Positions 43,810 to 53,005 of a stretch of 64,000 nt of DNA are shown here, in pieces (within the stretch, counting starts at the first letter, position 1; the number at the start of each line of letters is the position of its first letter). The notes under the pieces were generated by a model that did not search any database, was not told where the DNA came from, and worked only from the letters and a program-made list of their open reading frames with translations. A program made the translations under genes and the position numbers. Source of the stretch: SIG603 sp964370775. GTDB taxonomy: Bacteria; Bacillota; Clostridia; Oscillospirales; Acutalibacteraceae. Location of the stretch: assembly GCA_964370775.1 (NCBI GenBank), contig CAYJKT010000009.1, positions 30,803-94,802 of the forward strand. Direction: 5' to 3'.

Positions 43810-45762
43810 TTAAGCTTCTTCTGTTTCGCTTACTTCTTCAGTAGCTTCATCAGCTGAATCTTCTAGCAGAGCTCTAATTGATAGAGATACTCTTTTTTGG
43901 TCAAAGTCAATCTCAGTAATTTTAGCCATTACTTTTTCATTTACTTTTAGTACATCTTGAGGTTTCTCAATTCTCTTATCAGCGATTTGAGAAATATGTA
44001 CTAGACCGTCGATACCAGGAATAATTCTAGCGAACGCACCGAAGCTTGTCATGCTAACAATTGTAACTTCACACACTGTATCTACTGGGTAATCTTTTTT
44101 CATGATTTCCCATGGGTTGTCCTCTGATTTTTTGTAACCTAGAGAAATTCTCTTGTTTTCTTTATCTAAAGATTTAACTGTAACTGTTAGTGTATCACCA
44201 ACTGCAACAACTTCGCTAGGGTGTTTAATTCTGCCCCATGAAAGTTCTGTGATATGAACCATACCGTCAACACCACCGATGTCAACGAATGCGCCAAAGC
44301 TTGTTAGAGATTTAACAGTACCTGTGTACTCTTGACCTTCTTCAAGTTGCTCCCAGAATTTTTCGCGAACTTCTTTTGTTTTCTCTCTTAGAATTACACG
44401 GATAGAACCTACCGCACGTCTTCTTTGACGATTAACTTCGATTAGTTTGAATTCTTGCTCTGTGCCTTTTAAAGCTTCGATATCATCTGTACGGTTCATT
44501 GTAGCTTGAGACGCAGGAACGAATACTCTAACGCCGTTATAAGCGATGATTAGACCGCCTTTGATGATTTCTGTTACTTTACCAGTTAATACTGTTGATG
44601 CATCCATAGCCTCTTGTAGGTCGACCCAACCTTTTTGTGCATCTATACGTTTTTTGGAAAGCATGATTGTGCCTTCTTGATCATTTGTTTTCATGATAAG
44701 AAGCTCAATTTCGTCTCCGATTTTAACAATGTCTTCTGCTTTTACGTTAGGGTCGCTTGAAAGCTCAGAAACAGGGATAAAACCTGCTTGTTTTCTTCCT
44801 ACGTCAACGTAAACTTCGTTTGGAGTAATGCTTTGTACAATACCAACTACTTTCTCGTCAGTATTTAGACTTTTTAAGTTTTCCTCCAAAAGTTCCTCAA
44901 AAGTCATTTCTTGATTTTCATTCATTTCTGTCATGGTAACTAGTACCTCCTTTATAATGCTAGCTGGAGTTGAAGCTCCTGCTGTTATGCCAATATTAAA
45001 ATTACCTTGAAGCTTTGGCAGCTCCTTTGCAGTTTCTACAAGATAAGTGTCCGCATATTTTTTGCAAACATCAAAAAGTTTTGCTGTGTTGGAGCTTTTA
45101 TGACCACCAATAACAATCATAACGTCTTTGTTTTTTGCCAAATTTTCTGCTTCTTTCTGTCTATCTATAGTCGCATTACATATTGTACCAAAAATTAATG
45201 CGTTTGTACATAGTTTTTTGAGAATTTCTAAACATTTTTCCCAAATTGTTACATTAAATGTAGTTTGAGCGCACACAATTACATCATTTGCACAAAAGTT
45301 TGAATTATTGTTTAATAAATTTTGCAATTCTTTCTCGTTTTTAAAAACGTAAGTCTGTGTTTCACAGTGTCCTACAATTCCAATAATTTCCGGATGATTA
45401 TAATCTCCAGCAATCAAAACAATTTTTCCAAGTTTAGAATGTTCTGAGACTAACCTATGTATCTTAGAAACAAAAGGGCAAGTAGCATCAACATAATTTA
45501 AACCTAGTTCATGGATTTCATCCATAGTTTTTTTAGGGACTCCATGTGCTCTAACAACTAGAACGTTATCTTTTTCTGTCTCGGATACTTCCTCCACTAT
45601 CTTAACACCCTTGTTTGTTAGGTCATCAATTAATTGCTGATTATGAATAATCTCGCCCAAAGTAGTAACTTTATTATTCTCATTTAGTAAATTATACACT
45701 ACATTTACAGCTTTTTCAACCCCAAAACAAAATCCTGCTGTTTTTGCTAATTCAATGCTCAT
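43810..45762 (-). CDS. ispH: Fusion of IspH (HMBPP reductase) and ribosomal protein S1
   Basis: 650 residues. Residues 1-280 are IspH, which makes IPP and DMAPP in the MEP pathway using a [4Fe-4S] cluster; the three cluster Cys are in GFCFGVEKAV, DATCPFVSKIH and GTICNATIDRQ. After an acidic linker (about 280-300), four S1 domains follow, with EVYVDVGRKQAGFIPVSEL, GLIIAYNGVRVFVPASQ, SLTSFGAFVDIGGVDGMVHITELSWG and 'SMTSFGAFARIIPGIDGLVHISQI'. This IspH-S1 fusion is known in Clostridia. An acidic tail (EATEEVSETEEA) ends the protein. Cotranscribed with plsC and cmk. Confidence 0.96.
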   Translation of the reverse strand: MSIELAKTAGFCFGVEKAVNVVYNLLNENNKVTTLGEIIHNQQLIDDLTNKGVKIVEEVSETEKDNVLVVRAHGVPKKTMDEIHELGLNYVDATCPFVSKIHRLVSEHSKLGKIVLIAGDYNHPEIIGIVGHCETQTYVFKNEKELQNLLNNNSNFCANDVIVCAQTTFNVTIWEKCLEILKKLCTNALIFGTICNATIDRQKEAENLAKNKDVMIVIGGHKSSNTAKLFDVCKKYADTYLVETAKELPKLQGNFNIGITAGASTPASIIKEVLVTMTEMNENQEMTFEELLEENLKSLNTDEKVVGIVQSITPNEVYVDVGRKQAGFIPVSELSSDPNVKAEDIVKIGDEIELLIMKTNDQEGTIMLSKKRIDAQKGWVDLQEAMDASTVLTGKVTEIIKGGLIIAYNGVRVFVPASQATMNRTDDIEALKGTEQEFKLIEVNRQRRRAVGSIRVILREKTKEVREKFWEQLEEGQEYTGTVKSLTSFGAFVDIGGVDGMVHITELSWGRIKHPSEVVAVGDTLTVTVKSLDKENKRISLGYKKSEDNPWEIMKKDYPVDTVCEVTIVSMTSFGAFARIIPGIDGLVHISQIADKRIEKPQDVLKVNEKVMAKITEIDFDQKRVSLSIRALLEDSADEATEEVSETEEA

Positions 45763-45764
45763 AA

Positions 45765-46397
45765 TTACCTCGTAAATTCTGATAGGGAATTATCTCTAAG
45801 TTCTGATATATGTGACATTAAAGCTTTTGCACCTTTTCTGTAATGCATATTTGTATCTTCTGTCATGCCAACGTCAGTTAGGCTTAAAGGTTTACCATAG
45901 CGTATAACTGTTTTTTTAAATGCCTTTGGTAAAGTGCCACCATCGACTGTTATTGCAACAGGAACAAATGTAGCATTAGTCTTGCTTGCAAGCATAGTAG
46001 CACCTGTTTTAGGCTTACCTAAAGTGCCGTCTTTTGACCTTGTTCCCTCGATGAAAATACCTAACATTCTGTCATCTTCAAGTATCTTTATAGCACTAGC
46101 TAGTGCATCAGTAGCACCAGTACCACGGTTTACTGGGAATGCACCTAAGCCTAAAAGAACTTTTGCGATAAATTTGTTTTTAAAAAGAGAATCTTTTGCC
46201 ATGTAGTTTACTTGTCTTTTGCAACCACCACCCAAAAGAATAGGGTCAATCATACTTATGTGATTGCATACAATTACAACGGGACCTTCTGTAGGAACGT
46301 TTTCTCTGCCGATGTATTTGCATCTAAAAACAGTTGTAAAATAAACAGCAGTAATAAATTTAGCGAACTTATAAAAAGCTGATCCTTTATCTTTCAT
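45765..46397 (-). CDS. plsC: 1-acyl-sn-glycerol-3-phosphate acyltransferase
   Basis: 210 residues. It contains the acyltransferase motifs CNHISMIDPILLG (NHxxxxD), FIEGTRSKDGTL (EGTRS) and VPVAITVDGG. It makes phosphatidic acid from lysophosphatidic acid at the membrane. Its first codons overlap the end of cmk by 11 bases, and only two bases separate it from ispH-rpsA. Confidence 0.94.
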   Translation of the reverse strand: MKDKGSAFYKFAKFITAVYFTTVFRCKYIGRENVPTEGPVVIVCNHISMIDPILLGGGCKRQVNYMAKDSLFKNKFIAKVLLGLGAFPVNRGTGATDALASAIKILEDDRMLGIFIEGTRSKDGTLGKPKTGATMLASKTNATFVPVAITVDGGTLPKAFKKTVIRYGKPLSLTDVGMTEDTNMHYRKGAKALMSHISELRDNSLSEFTR

Positions 46398-47064
46398 TAC
46401 TTACACCTTTTTCTTTAATTATTTTTAGAATTTCTTCAACTACTTCGTCAAATTCAAGGCTTGAAGTATCTAAATAAACAGCGTCATCTGCTGGTTTTAA
46501 AGGTGCAATTTCTCTGTTAGCATCTTGATAATCTCTATCAGTAATATCTTTTAAAACAGTTTCAAAATCTACATCTGTTCCTTTGCTTTTTAGGTCTAAA
46601 ACACGTCTTTTTGCACGTTCTTTTGCACTTGCAGTAAGGAAAATTTTCACCTGAGCATTCGGCAATACAACGGTTCCAATATCTCTGCCGTCCATAATAA
46701 CATTATTATTTTTTGCAAAATCTAACTGTAAATCAAACAAAAATTTTCTAACATCTGGCACTTTTGAAGCAGTAGAAGCTATCATGCTAATCTCTGGTGT
46801 GCGAATAATATCGGTAACGTCTTTTTCACCTAAAAAAACATGTTGTCCGTCATCAAAATGCTTCATGTCTACTGTAATATTTTTTAAACTATCGGAAACT
46901 GTTTTTTCATCTGTTTCGTCAATTTTGTTGTCAATTAAATGTACTGCAACTGTTCTATATAATGCTCCTGTGTCTACATAAATATAGCCAAGTCTTGTGG
47001 CTAAAGCCTTTGCTACAGTGCTTTTTCCAGCTCCAGCTGGACCATCTATAGCTATGTTAATCAT
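46387..47064 (-). CDS. cmk: Cytidylate kinase
   Basis: 225 residues. Walker A is in IDGPAGAGKST (residues 5-15). The CMP-binding region 'YVDTGALYRTVA', 'VIMDGRDIGTVVLPNAQVKIFLTASAKERAKRR' and DYQDANREIAPLKPADDAV follow, typical of bacterial Cmk, which phosphorylates CMP and dCMP. The cmk-plsC-ispH-rpsA order is a conserved Firmicute arrangement. Confidence 0.97.
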   Translation of the reverse strand: MINIAIDGPAGAGKSTVAKALATRLGYIYVDTGALYRTVAVHLIDNKIDETDEKTVSDSLKNITVDMKHFDDGQHVFLGEKDVTDIIRTPEISMIASTASKVPDVRKFLFDLQLDFAKNNNVIMDGRDIGTVVLPNAQVKIFLTASAKERAKRRVLDLKSKGTDVDFETVLKDITDRDYQDANREIAPLKPADDAVYLDTSSLEFDEVVEEILKIIKEKGVSNER

Positions 47065-47095
47065 AAATTATACCCCTTTTATTTAATTGTGAATA

Positions 47096-48307
47096 TCATA
47101 AATTGTTGCCTGCTAAGTACGCAGTGGAATAAGCTATTTGCAAGTTAAAACCACCAGTATATGCATCAACATCTATAATTTCACCCGCAAAAAATAAACC
47201 TTTTACTAGTTTGGATTCCATTGTTTTTGGATTTATCTCTTTAACACTAACTCCACCAGATGTAATTATAGCTTCGTTAATTGGTCTAAAACCAGTTATA
47301 TCTATCTTAAAGTTTTTAAGTTCTGTAATTAAAGCATGTCGTTGAACTCTTGTAATCTCATTGCATTTTGTAGTAGGGTCTATACCGGTTCTACTGGTAA
47401 TGACGTTTATCATTTTTTGAGGAAGCAACTCTTTTAAGTAATTTGAAAAATTCTTAGTGCTTTCAAAATCCTTTACAAGTCTTTTGTCTAATTGTTCAAA
47501 AGATAAAGCAGGTTTTAAGTCTAAAACTATGTGGTAATCGCCTTTTTTGTGCATGTGAGCACTTGCGCTCAAAATCATAGGGCCTGATACACCAAAGTGC
47601 GTAAAAATCATTTCGCCAAAATCATCATATATCTTTTTGTTATTCATAAATAACTTTAAAGCGCTGTTTTTAAGACTAAGACCTTGCATATCGCTACATG
47701 CTGTATCGTCTGACGTTAAAGCGATTAAAGACGGTTTAAGCTCTGTGATAGTGTGTCCTAAATTTTTAGCGAATTTGTGTCCGTCCCCAGTGCTACCAGT
47801 CGCCTTGTAGGATACTCCACCAGTCGCAAGAAGCACGCTATCGCTATAATATTCGGTCGAATTTGAAATAACTCCCTTAACTGTAGTGTCATCATGCAGA
47901 ATTTTTTGCACATTTTGCTGTATGATTTTAACACCGTTTCTCTTAGCAAAATTTGCTAAAGCATTTACTATATCATCAGAATTATCTGACACCGGAAAAA
48001 CCCTGTTTCCACGTTCAGTTTTTAGGTTAACACCTAAATCTTTAAAAAAGTTTACCGTATCTTCTGGAGTAAAAGCGTGTATAGCAGAATATAAAAACTT
48101 GCTATTTGTTGGCACACTCTTTAAAAACGTATCAATATCACAATCGTTGCAAACATTGCATCTACCTTTACCTGTGATTTTAAGCTTGCGACCTAATTTT
48201 TCGTTTTTTTCGAACAGCGCAACGCTTTTGCCGTTTTTTGCAGCTATTCCAGCAGCTAACATGCCACTAGGCCCACCACCTATAATTATTGTATCAAATT
48301 TATTCAA
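47096..48307 (-). CDS. BaiN/HI0933-family NAD(P)/FAD-dependent oxidoreductase
   Basis: 403 residues. The FAD-binding start DTIIIGGGPSGMLAAGIAAKNG and the family hallmark LGRKLKITGKGRCNVCND are clear, as are VLLATGGVSYKATGSTGDGHKFA and 'SGGVSVKEINPKTMESKLVKGLFFAGEIIDVDAYTGGFNLQIA'. The physiological substrate is not certain; BaiN is named for bile-acid related reduction, but most members are of unknown role. Its start overlaps the end of the RpiR regulator by four bases. Confidence 0.92.
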   Translation of the reverse strand: MNKFDTIIIGGGPSGMLAAGIAAKNGKSVALFEKNEKLGRKLKITGKGRCNVCNDCDIDTFLKSVPTNSKFLYSAIHAFTPEDTVNFFKDLGVNLKTERGNRVFPVSDNSDDIVNALANFAKRNGVKIIQQNVQKILHDDTTVKGVISNSTEYYSDSVLLATGGVSYKATGSTGDGHKFAKNLGHTITELKPSLIALTSDDTACSDMQGLSLKNSALKLFMNNKKIYDDFGEMIFTHFGVSGPMILSASAHMHKKGDYHIVLDLKPALSFEQLDKRLVKDFESTKNFSNYLKELLPQKMINVITSRTGIDPTTKCNEITRVQRHALITELKNFKIDITGFRPINEAIITSGGVSVKEINPKTMESKLVKGLFFAGEIIDVDAYTGGFNLQIAYSTAYLAGNNL

Positions 48308-49179
48308 TTTTCGCTTTTCTCCTCAATTTTTTCATATACTGCGTATTCTTCCCAAATATCTTCCAACATTTTTAAGTTGGTAGCTAAAGTATCTTTTTTT
48401 TGTATAGCTACGCTAACAATCAAAGCGTTTACTAAGCTAAGTGGTGCTACCATTGAATCAACAAAGGAAGCCATGTCGCTTTTAGCAAACAACACGTTTT
48501 TAGAAACTTTAGCAATAGGGGAGAACTCGCTGTCTGTTATAGCTAAAGAGCACGCATTTTTGTCTGTTGCAAATTGCAAAGCTTTAACAACTTTTTTTGA
48601 ATATCTTGGAAAACTAATGCCGATAACTGCATCGTTTTCTTTAACTTTTAACAATTGCTGAAAAATTGTGGCTTCACTAGTTGCTTCTATTAGCGTAACT
48701 TTATCAAAAATCAAGCTAAAATAATGTCTTAAAAAAGTAGCGATTGCAAAGGAACTTCCACTGCCTAGAATATAAACATTGTCGCACTTTGCAACCTCGC
48801 TTGACACATTGTAAAAGTTTTCTCTTGATATATTTTCTAAGCTTCTTTTTAAACTGTCAATATCTTGCCCAACGGATGAATCTAAAAGCTGTTTAAAAGG
48901 TATGTTTTTACTGGTAATATCAAGCCTTTGCACAGTTGTTAGTTTGTTTCTGTTTAAGTCTTGCATAGCGTTTTGAAGCTCAGGATACCCACTGTATCCA
49001 ATTTGTGTAGCAAAACGTACTACAGTAGATTCGCTAACACCAACCATTATGCCGAGCTTTGCAGCTGTCATATCAGCTGCTTCCTCATAATGTTCTGTTA
49101 TGAACCTTGATATTAATCTTTGACCTTTAGAAAAATGAATTTCATTAGCCTTAATTCTTCTTGATAAATCTGTACCCAA
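48304..49179 (-). CDS. MurR/RpiR family transcriptional regulator with TTG start
   Basis: About 291 residues. An N-terminal HTH_6 domain (SKGQRLISRFITEHYEEAADMTAAKLGIMVGVSESTVVRFATQIGYSGYPELQ) is followed by a SIS domain (about 125-260; NVYILGSGSSFAIA, AVIGISFPRYSKK), which binds phosphosugars. Translation is placed at TTG 49179 with AAGGAG eight bases before it; the longer in-frame extension upstream has no binding site. It is coupled to the flavoprotein gene and may control the operon down to ispH-rpsA. Confidence 0.87.
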   Translation of the reverse strand: MGTDLSRRIKANEIHFSKGQRLISRFITEHYEEAADMTAAKLGIMVGVSESTVVRFATQIGYSGYPELQNAMQDLNRNKLTTVQRLDITSKNIPFKQLLDSSVGQDIDSLKRSLENISRENFYNVSSEVAKCDNVYILGSGSSFAIATFLRHYFSLIFDKVTLIEATSEATIFQQLLKVKENDAVIGISFPRYSKKVVKALQFATDKNACSLAITDSEFSPIAKVSKNVLFAKSDMASFVDSMVAPLSLVNALIVSVAIQKKDTLATNLKMLEDIWEEYAVYEKIEEKSEN

Positions 49180-49318
49180 AATTAGCACTCCTTGATAACA
49201 CATAAATATACAGATTAATTCTATACCTATTTCTTGTAAAATGCAAGACAAATTTGAATTAAATTCATTTTAACGTACAAATAATTCAATTTTGATATAG
49301 TTTTAGTCAAAAAATGAA

Positions 49319-49346
49319 TTATGGAACGCAAATTTACGTTCCATAA
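49319..49346 (-). terminator. Terminator of the DUF3137-like gene
   Basis: TTATGGAACG / CGTTCCATAA perfect 10-bp stem, followed on the minus strand by ATTCATTTTTT. Confidence 0.75.
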
Positions 49347-49359
49347 CATTTTTATGTGA

Positions 49360-50262
49360 TTATATATGTTCGTTCTGTATAAATGCGTCAAGTGTGTCGC
49401 TAATTAAATTAAGTTCACACCTGAAACGATGCCTTAAAATACTTAAGTCTGCAATTTCGTCATTTTTTCCACGTAGTTCAAAGTTATCATAATTATTATC
49501 TATCAAAACATAAGCTTTGTTTTTATCAAGACACACATTAAGTTTACCAGACGACTTGTTGTTAATTTCCCAAAGCTTTTCTTTAAATTCTTTTGTGAAT
49601 ATCGTTTCTGCCTGTTTTCTTTCTAAGCAAGTTACCGAATATCTAGCATTAAATACTTCATCGCCAGTATCTACATTGCTTTTACCACCCACATAACTGC
49701 CGTCAGGGTTTCTTTTGTTTTCTCTAAGAATGAGAGCAGACTCAAAATTCACCTTGATGTCAAACGCCAAGAATTGCCCTCTAAATTTTTGGACTTCGCG
49801 ACTAGTACTACTATCATCGCCGGGGTAATGAATACATAAATATAAATCGCAATATTCGAACTGGGTGTTTTTGTAAATTCCTTTTATGTAATCGTTACCA
49901 CGATGTTTGTTCCAACTAGGTGTAAGTGAATAAGGTAAAAGTATTTTTGGGTTAATAGATTGATGTCTGTCAAACACAAGAACATTAAAGCGTTCGTTCA
50001 ATAAGTCTAACACTATGTCATCATTAACTATTCCCTTTGATTTAGATGAAAAATAAGCAGAAATAAAAAGTGAGGCAAAAGCCAATAGAAACGTTATGAT
50101 TGCAGGATATATGGTGTCTTGTTCTAAAAAGAGCAATAAAAAGAAAAATATTGAAACACCAAACCCAAACACACCAACTTTACCCCAAAATACACTATAT
50201 GCATTTTGTTTGTTTATACGTGCAGTTATATCTAAATCTTTGTCTGATTTAGGATTATCCAT
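49360..50262 (-). CDS. DUF3137-like membrane protein
   Basis: About 300 residues. Two membrane segments lie at about 28-50 and 55-77. A long soluble domain follows with NDYIKGIYKNTQFEYCDLYLC, KFRGQFLAFDIKVNFESALIL, 'EVFNARYSVTCLERKQAETIFT' and 'VCLDKNKAYVLIDNNYDNFEL'. This strand order and the 'F.G.f' plus 'F.vy..d...a..iLt' pattern match DUF3137; its function is not known. The ATG at 50262 has GAGGTG six bases before it. It is a single-gene unit. Confidence 0.7.
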   Translation of the reverse strand: MDNPKSDKDLDITARINKQNAYSVFWGKVGVFGFGVSIFFFLLLFLEQDTIYPAIITFLLAFASLFISAYFSSKSKGIVNDDIVLDLLNERFNVLVFDRHQSINPKILLPYSLTPSWNKHRGNDYIKGIYKNTQFEYCDLYLCIHYPGDDSSTSREVQKFRGQFLAFDIKVNFESALILRENKRNPDGSYVGGKSNVDTGDEVFNARYSVTCLERKQAETIFTKEFKEKLWEINNKSSGKLNVCLDKNKAYVLIDNNYDNFELRGKNDEIADLSILRHRFRCELNLISDTLDAFIQNEHI

Positions 50263-50390
50263 AAACGACACCTCACATTAATCTATTTAATATCATTATA
50301 TCATCACTGTTACAGTTGTTTATTGATAATATGTAAATTATACGCAAAATAGGCTCTGCATTTTACTGCAAAGCCTATAAATATAGCGGA

Positions 50391-51569
50391 CTATTTCTTT
50401 TTAACTTTTGTGTATATAAAATGGATTATAAAAGGAATAAACACTGAAATAAATCCAGCATAACCTAAGTATGCGTACCCTTTAACAACTATAGCCATTA
50501 AACCAAATTGTGCAATTGCAAAAGCAAAGGCTGTAAAGATTAAAGCAAAAACTGCATTGCGAGTTAAGTGCCCTTTTTCTTTTATCTCTGTGTCAGTTAT
50601 TCTACGTTCTACAGCGTTTACACATCGTGTAACTATGCCAGAAACCATGTTTACACCAGTTGAAATCGCACCTAGAATGATTAGTATAGATATGATTGGA
50701 GTTAGAATAGTTGAACCTACACCATTTTGCACAAGAACAAGCATTGGCACACTTGCCTCTGCCAAATCTGCTACAAACGATACAGCAATCAAGCCTAACA
50801 CTGCAAGCATCACAGCAAATACATTAGTGATAAAGATGTATACACCAGCTTTGTTTACTTGTTTTTCGCTTGTTAGAGGTTGCACATGGTGATACATAAC
50901 AGATACTGACGGCAGTTGGAATAAGAAGTACAAGAACGCACTACCTAGAGCTGGTAAAAATGCACCAGTTTGAGAAGAAGTAACAGGTAGCTCGCCTGAA
51001 TTCATCTTGCTTAAAGCCTCTGTAATGCTATCCCATTGAGCGATAATGTTTGGAAGTAAAACAGCTACTAAACCGATAATAATAAGTACAGAAACAGTAG
51101 CTGCAGCACGACGTACCATTTGTGTGCCGAAAACAGATATAACAAAAATGAACACTGCAACAATTAAAGTACATATTAAATAAGGTATATCGAACAAGGT
51201 GTTAAGTGTTGAGGCACCAGTTGCGAACGCTGCACCAGAAGCAGTTGCTATCATAATTAAGTATGTAATCTCGAATAAATTAGAGAAAACATAACGGAAT
51301 TTGCCGTAGAATTTGTCGGAAAAACTTCTGTAATCATACACCTTGTTACGATATGCGTATCTCATGCCATACCAGAAGAATACAGCATATAAAAGCTGTG
51401 ATACAATTGGTAAAAATAGTGTCCAAATACCATAGTTTATGAAGTATTGATAAATTTGTGCACCAGAGGCAAAGCCACCTCCGAATTGTGTTGTAAACGC
51501 AACAAAAGCTACACCAACTGCAAGAGGCATTTTGCTTTTGTCTACTAAAAGCGATGTTTTTTCTTTCAT
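50391..51569 (-). CDS. YkvI-like transporter (LeuT-fold-related membrane protein)
   Basis: 392 residues with ten or more membrane segments. The first segment contains FTTQFGGGFASGAQIYQYF, equivalent to the 'GAGFASGQE' signature of YkvI-type proteins, which are related to amino acid/sodium symporters. The substrate is unknown. It is the last gene of the etfB-etfA-glcD operon (17 bases after the dehydrogenase), where lactate operons usually carry a lactate permease, so uptake or export of a 2-hydroxyacid is a reasonable guess. Confidence 0.78.
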   Translation of the reverse strand: MKEKTSLLVDKSKMPLAVGVAFVAFTTQFGGGFASGAQIYQYFINYGIWTLFLPIVSQLLYAVFFWYGMRYAYRNKVYDYRSFSDKFYGKFRYVFSNLFEITYLIMIATASGAAFATGASTLNTLFDIPYLICTLIVAVFIFVISVFGTQMVRRAAATVSVLIIIGLVAVLLPNIIAQWDSITEALSKMNSGELPVTSSQTGAFLPALGSAFLYFLFQLPSVSVMYHHVQPLTSEKQVNKAGVYIFITNVFAVMLAVLGLIAVSFVADLAEASVPMLVLVQNGVGSTILTPIISILIILGAISTGVNMVSGIVTRCVNAVERRITDTEIKEKGHLTRNAVFALIFTAFAFAIAQFGLMAIVVKGYAYLGYAGFISVFIPFIIHFIYTKVKKK

Positions 51570-51586
51570 GTTCGTCTCCTTAAATT

Positions 51587-53005
51587 TTATTTATTAAATG
51601 AAATAACTTTGTCAGGATTTAGCACAAGTTTTTCATCAAAAGCCAGTTTAATAGATTTAAACAGATTTATCATTCTGCCACCTAAGAATGTTTCCATATA
51701 CTCAATTCGTCCGTTGCCTATGCCATGTTCACCAGATAATTGCCCACCTAATTCTTTTGATAAAGCATAAAGTTCTTTCAAACTAGCTTGAGTAGCACTG
51801 TGCCATTCTTCGTCGCTCATGCCAGTGTCTCTAAGCATTTCGGTGTGGATATTTCCGTCTCCTGCGTGGCCACAAGGTTGAACTCGTATTCCGTATTTAG
51901 AAGCGATTTTTTTAGCAGATTTAACGTAAGTAGCAATAGCACTTCTAGGCACAACAACATCACATTCCTCTTGCGCTGTGCTGTCGGCTTTCATAGCTTC
52001 CAAAATACCACCACGCACACTCCAAACAGACGCCAATCTCTCTGCTGTGTCAGCGATTAAACAATCTATAGCTCCTTGTTCAATAGCTTTTTCGCTCAAT
52101 AATTCACATGCGTTTTCTAGCTCATCCTTTGTGGAAGCATCATACATTACAAGCAAAACTGCTTCTCCTTTACTATATGGAAAAGGCTTATTTAAGCGTC
52201 TTTCAACTATATCGATAAGCTCTCTCTCTAAAAATTCTATAGCAGTTGGAGTGAAAGCTAAATCAAGAACATGAGGAACCATATCAGCACATTCTTCTAA
52301 GCTGTTAAAAGGCAAAACTAATGTTGCAGTGTGCTTAGGTGCTGGGATTAACTTTAGGGTAACTTTTGTCAAAATACAAAGTGTTCCCTCAGAACCTATA
52401 ACTAAGTCTTTTATATCATAACCTGTTGTGTTTTTCACAACATTTGAAGATAAATCAAGTATCTCGCCGTCTGGTAAAACAACTTCCATACACCTAACAA
52501 AATCTCTTGTTAAACCGTATCTGACAGCTTTCATACCACCAGCATTAGTGATTACAGTTCCACCAATACTAGCAGTTTTTTCGCCTGGGTCTGGTGGATA
52601 AAAAAGCCCCTCAGCATTCGCCGCCGCTTGCACATCTAACAGTAAAGCACCTGGTTCACATGTGATTGTTTGATTTTTTCTGTCAACATCATAGATTTTG
52701 TTCATCTTCATAATAGATAATAAAATTCCACCATACTTACATGTTGCACCACCAGCAAGCCCGGTTCCGGCACCTCTAACGGTAACCGGTATGTTATTTT
52801 CATTAGCGTATTTCATTACTGCACTTACTTCGGCAGTGTTAATTACTTCAACAAAAATCTCAGGAGCATATACACCATACTCAGGCATTTCGTCATGGTA
52901 ATACTCAGGTAGAATATCCTCGCCAACAGTTACTCTTTCTGTATCTGTCACACTTATTATGTAGTCAACATCTTTTTGTACTATTTTAGAATATGGAAAA
53001 GGCAT
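51587..53005 (-). CDS. FAD-linked 2-hydroxyacid dehydrogenase (GlcD/LctD type)
   Basis: 472 residues. The FAD-binding domain shows 'NNIPVTVRGAGTGLAGGATCKYGGILLSI', YPPDPGEKTASIGGTVITNAGG and 'GLTRDFVRCMEVVLPDGE'. The C-terminal FAD-oxidase domain has the His-rich VQPCGHAGDGNIHTEML and the end LGGQLSGEHGIGNGR. It oxidises D-lactate, glycolate or a similar acid in the cytosol. Its ATG directly abuts the etfA stop. With the flanking ETF genes it forms an LctBCD-like complex, in which ferredoxin-driven bifurcation lets lactate reduce NAD+. Confidence 0.93.
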   Translation of the reverse strand: MPFPYSKIVQKDVDYIISVTDTERVTVGEDILPEYYHDEMPEYGVYAPEIFVEVINTAEVSAVMKYANENNIPVTVRGAGTGLAGGATCKYGGILLSIMKMNKIYDVDRKNQTITCEPGALLLDVQAAANAEGLFYPPDPGEKTASIGGTVITNAGGMKAVRYGLTRDFVRCMEVVLPDGEILDLSSNVVKNTTGYDIKDLVIGSEGTLCILTKVTLKLIPAPKHTATLVLPFNSLEECADMVPHVLDLAFTPTAIEFLERELIDIVERRLNKPFPYSKGEAVLLVMYDASTKDELENACELLSEKAIEQGAIDCLIADTAERLASVWSVRGGILEAMKADSTAQEECDVVVPRSAIATYVKSAKKIASKYGIRVQPCGHAGDGNIHTEMLRDTGMSDEEWHSATQASLKELYALSKELGGQLSGEHGIGNGRIEYMETFLGGRMINLFKSIKLAFDEKLVLNPDKVISFNK

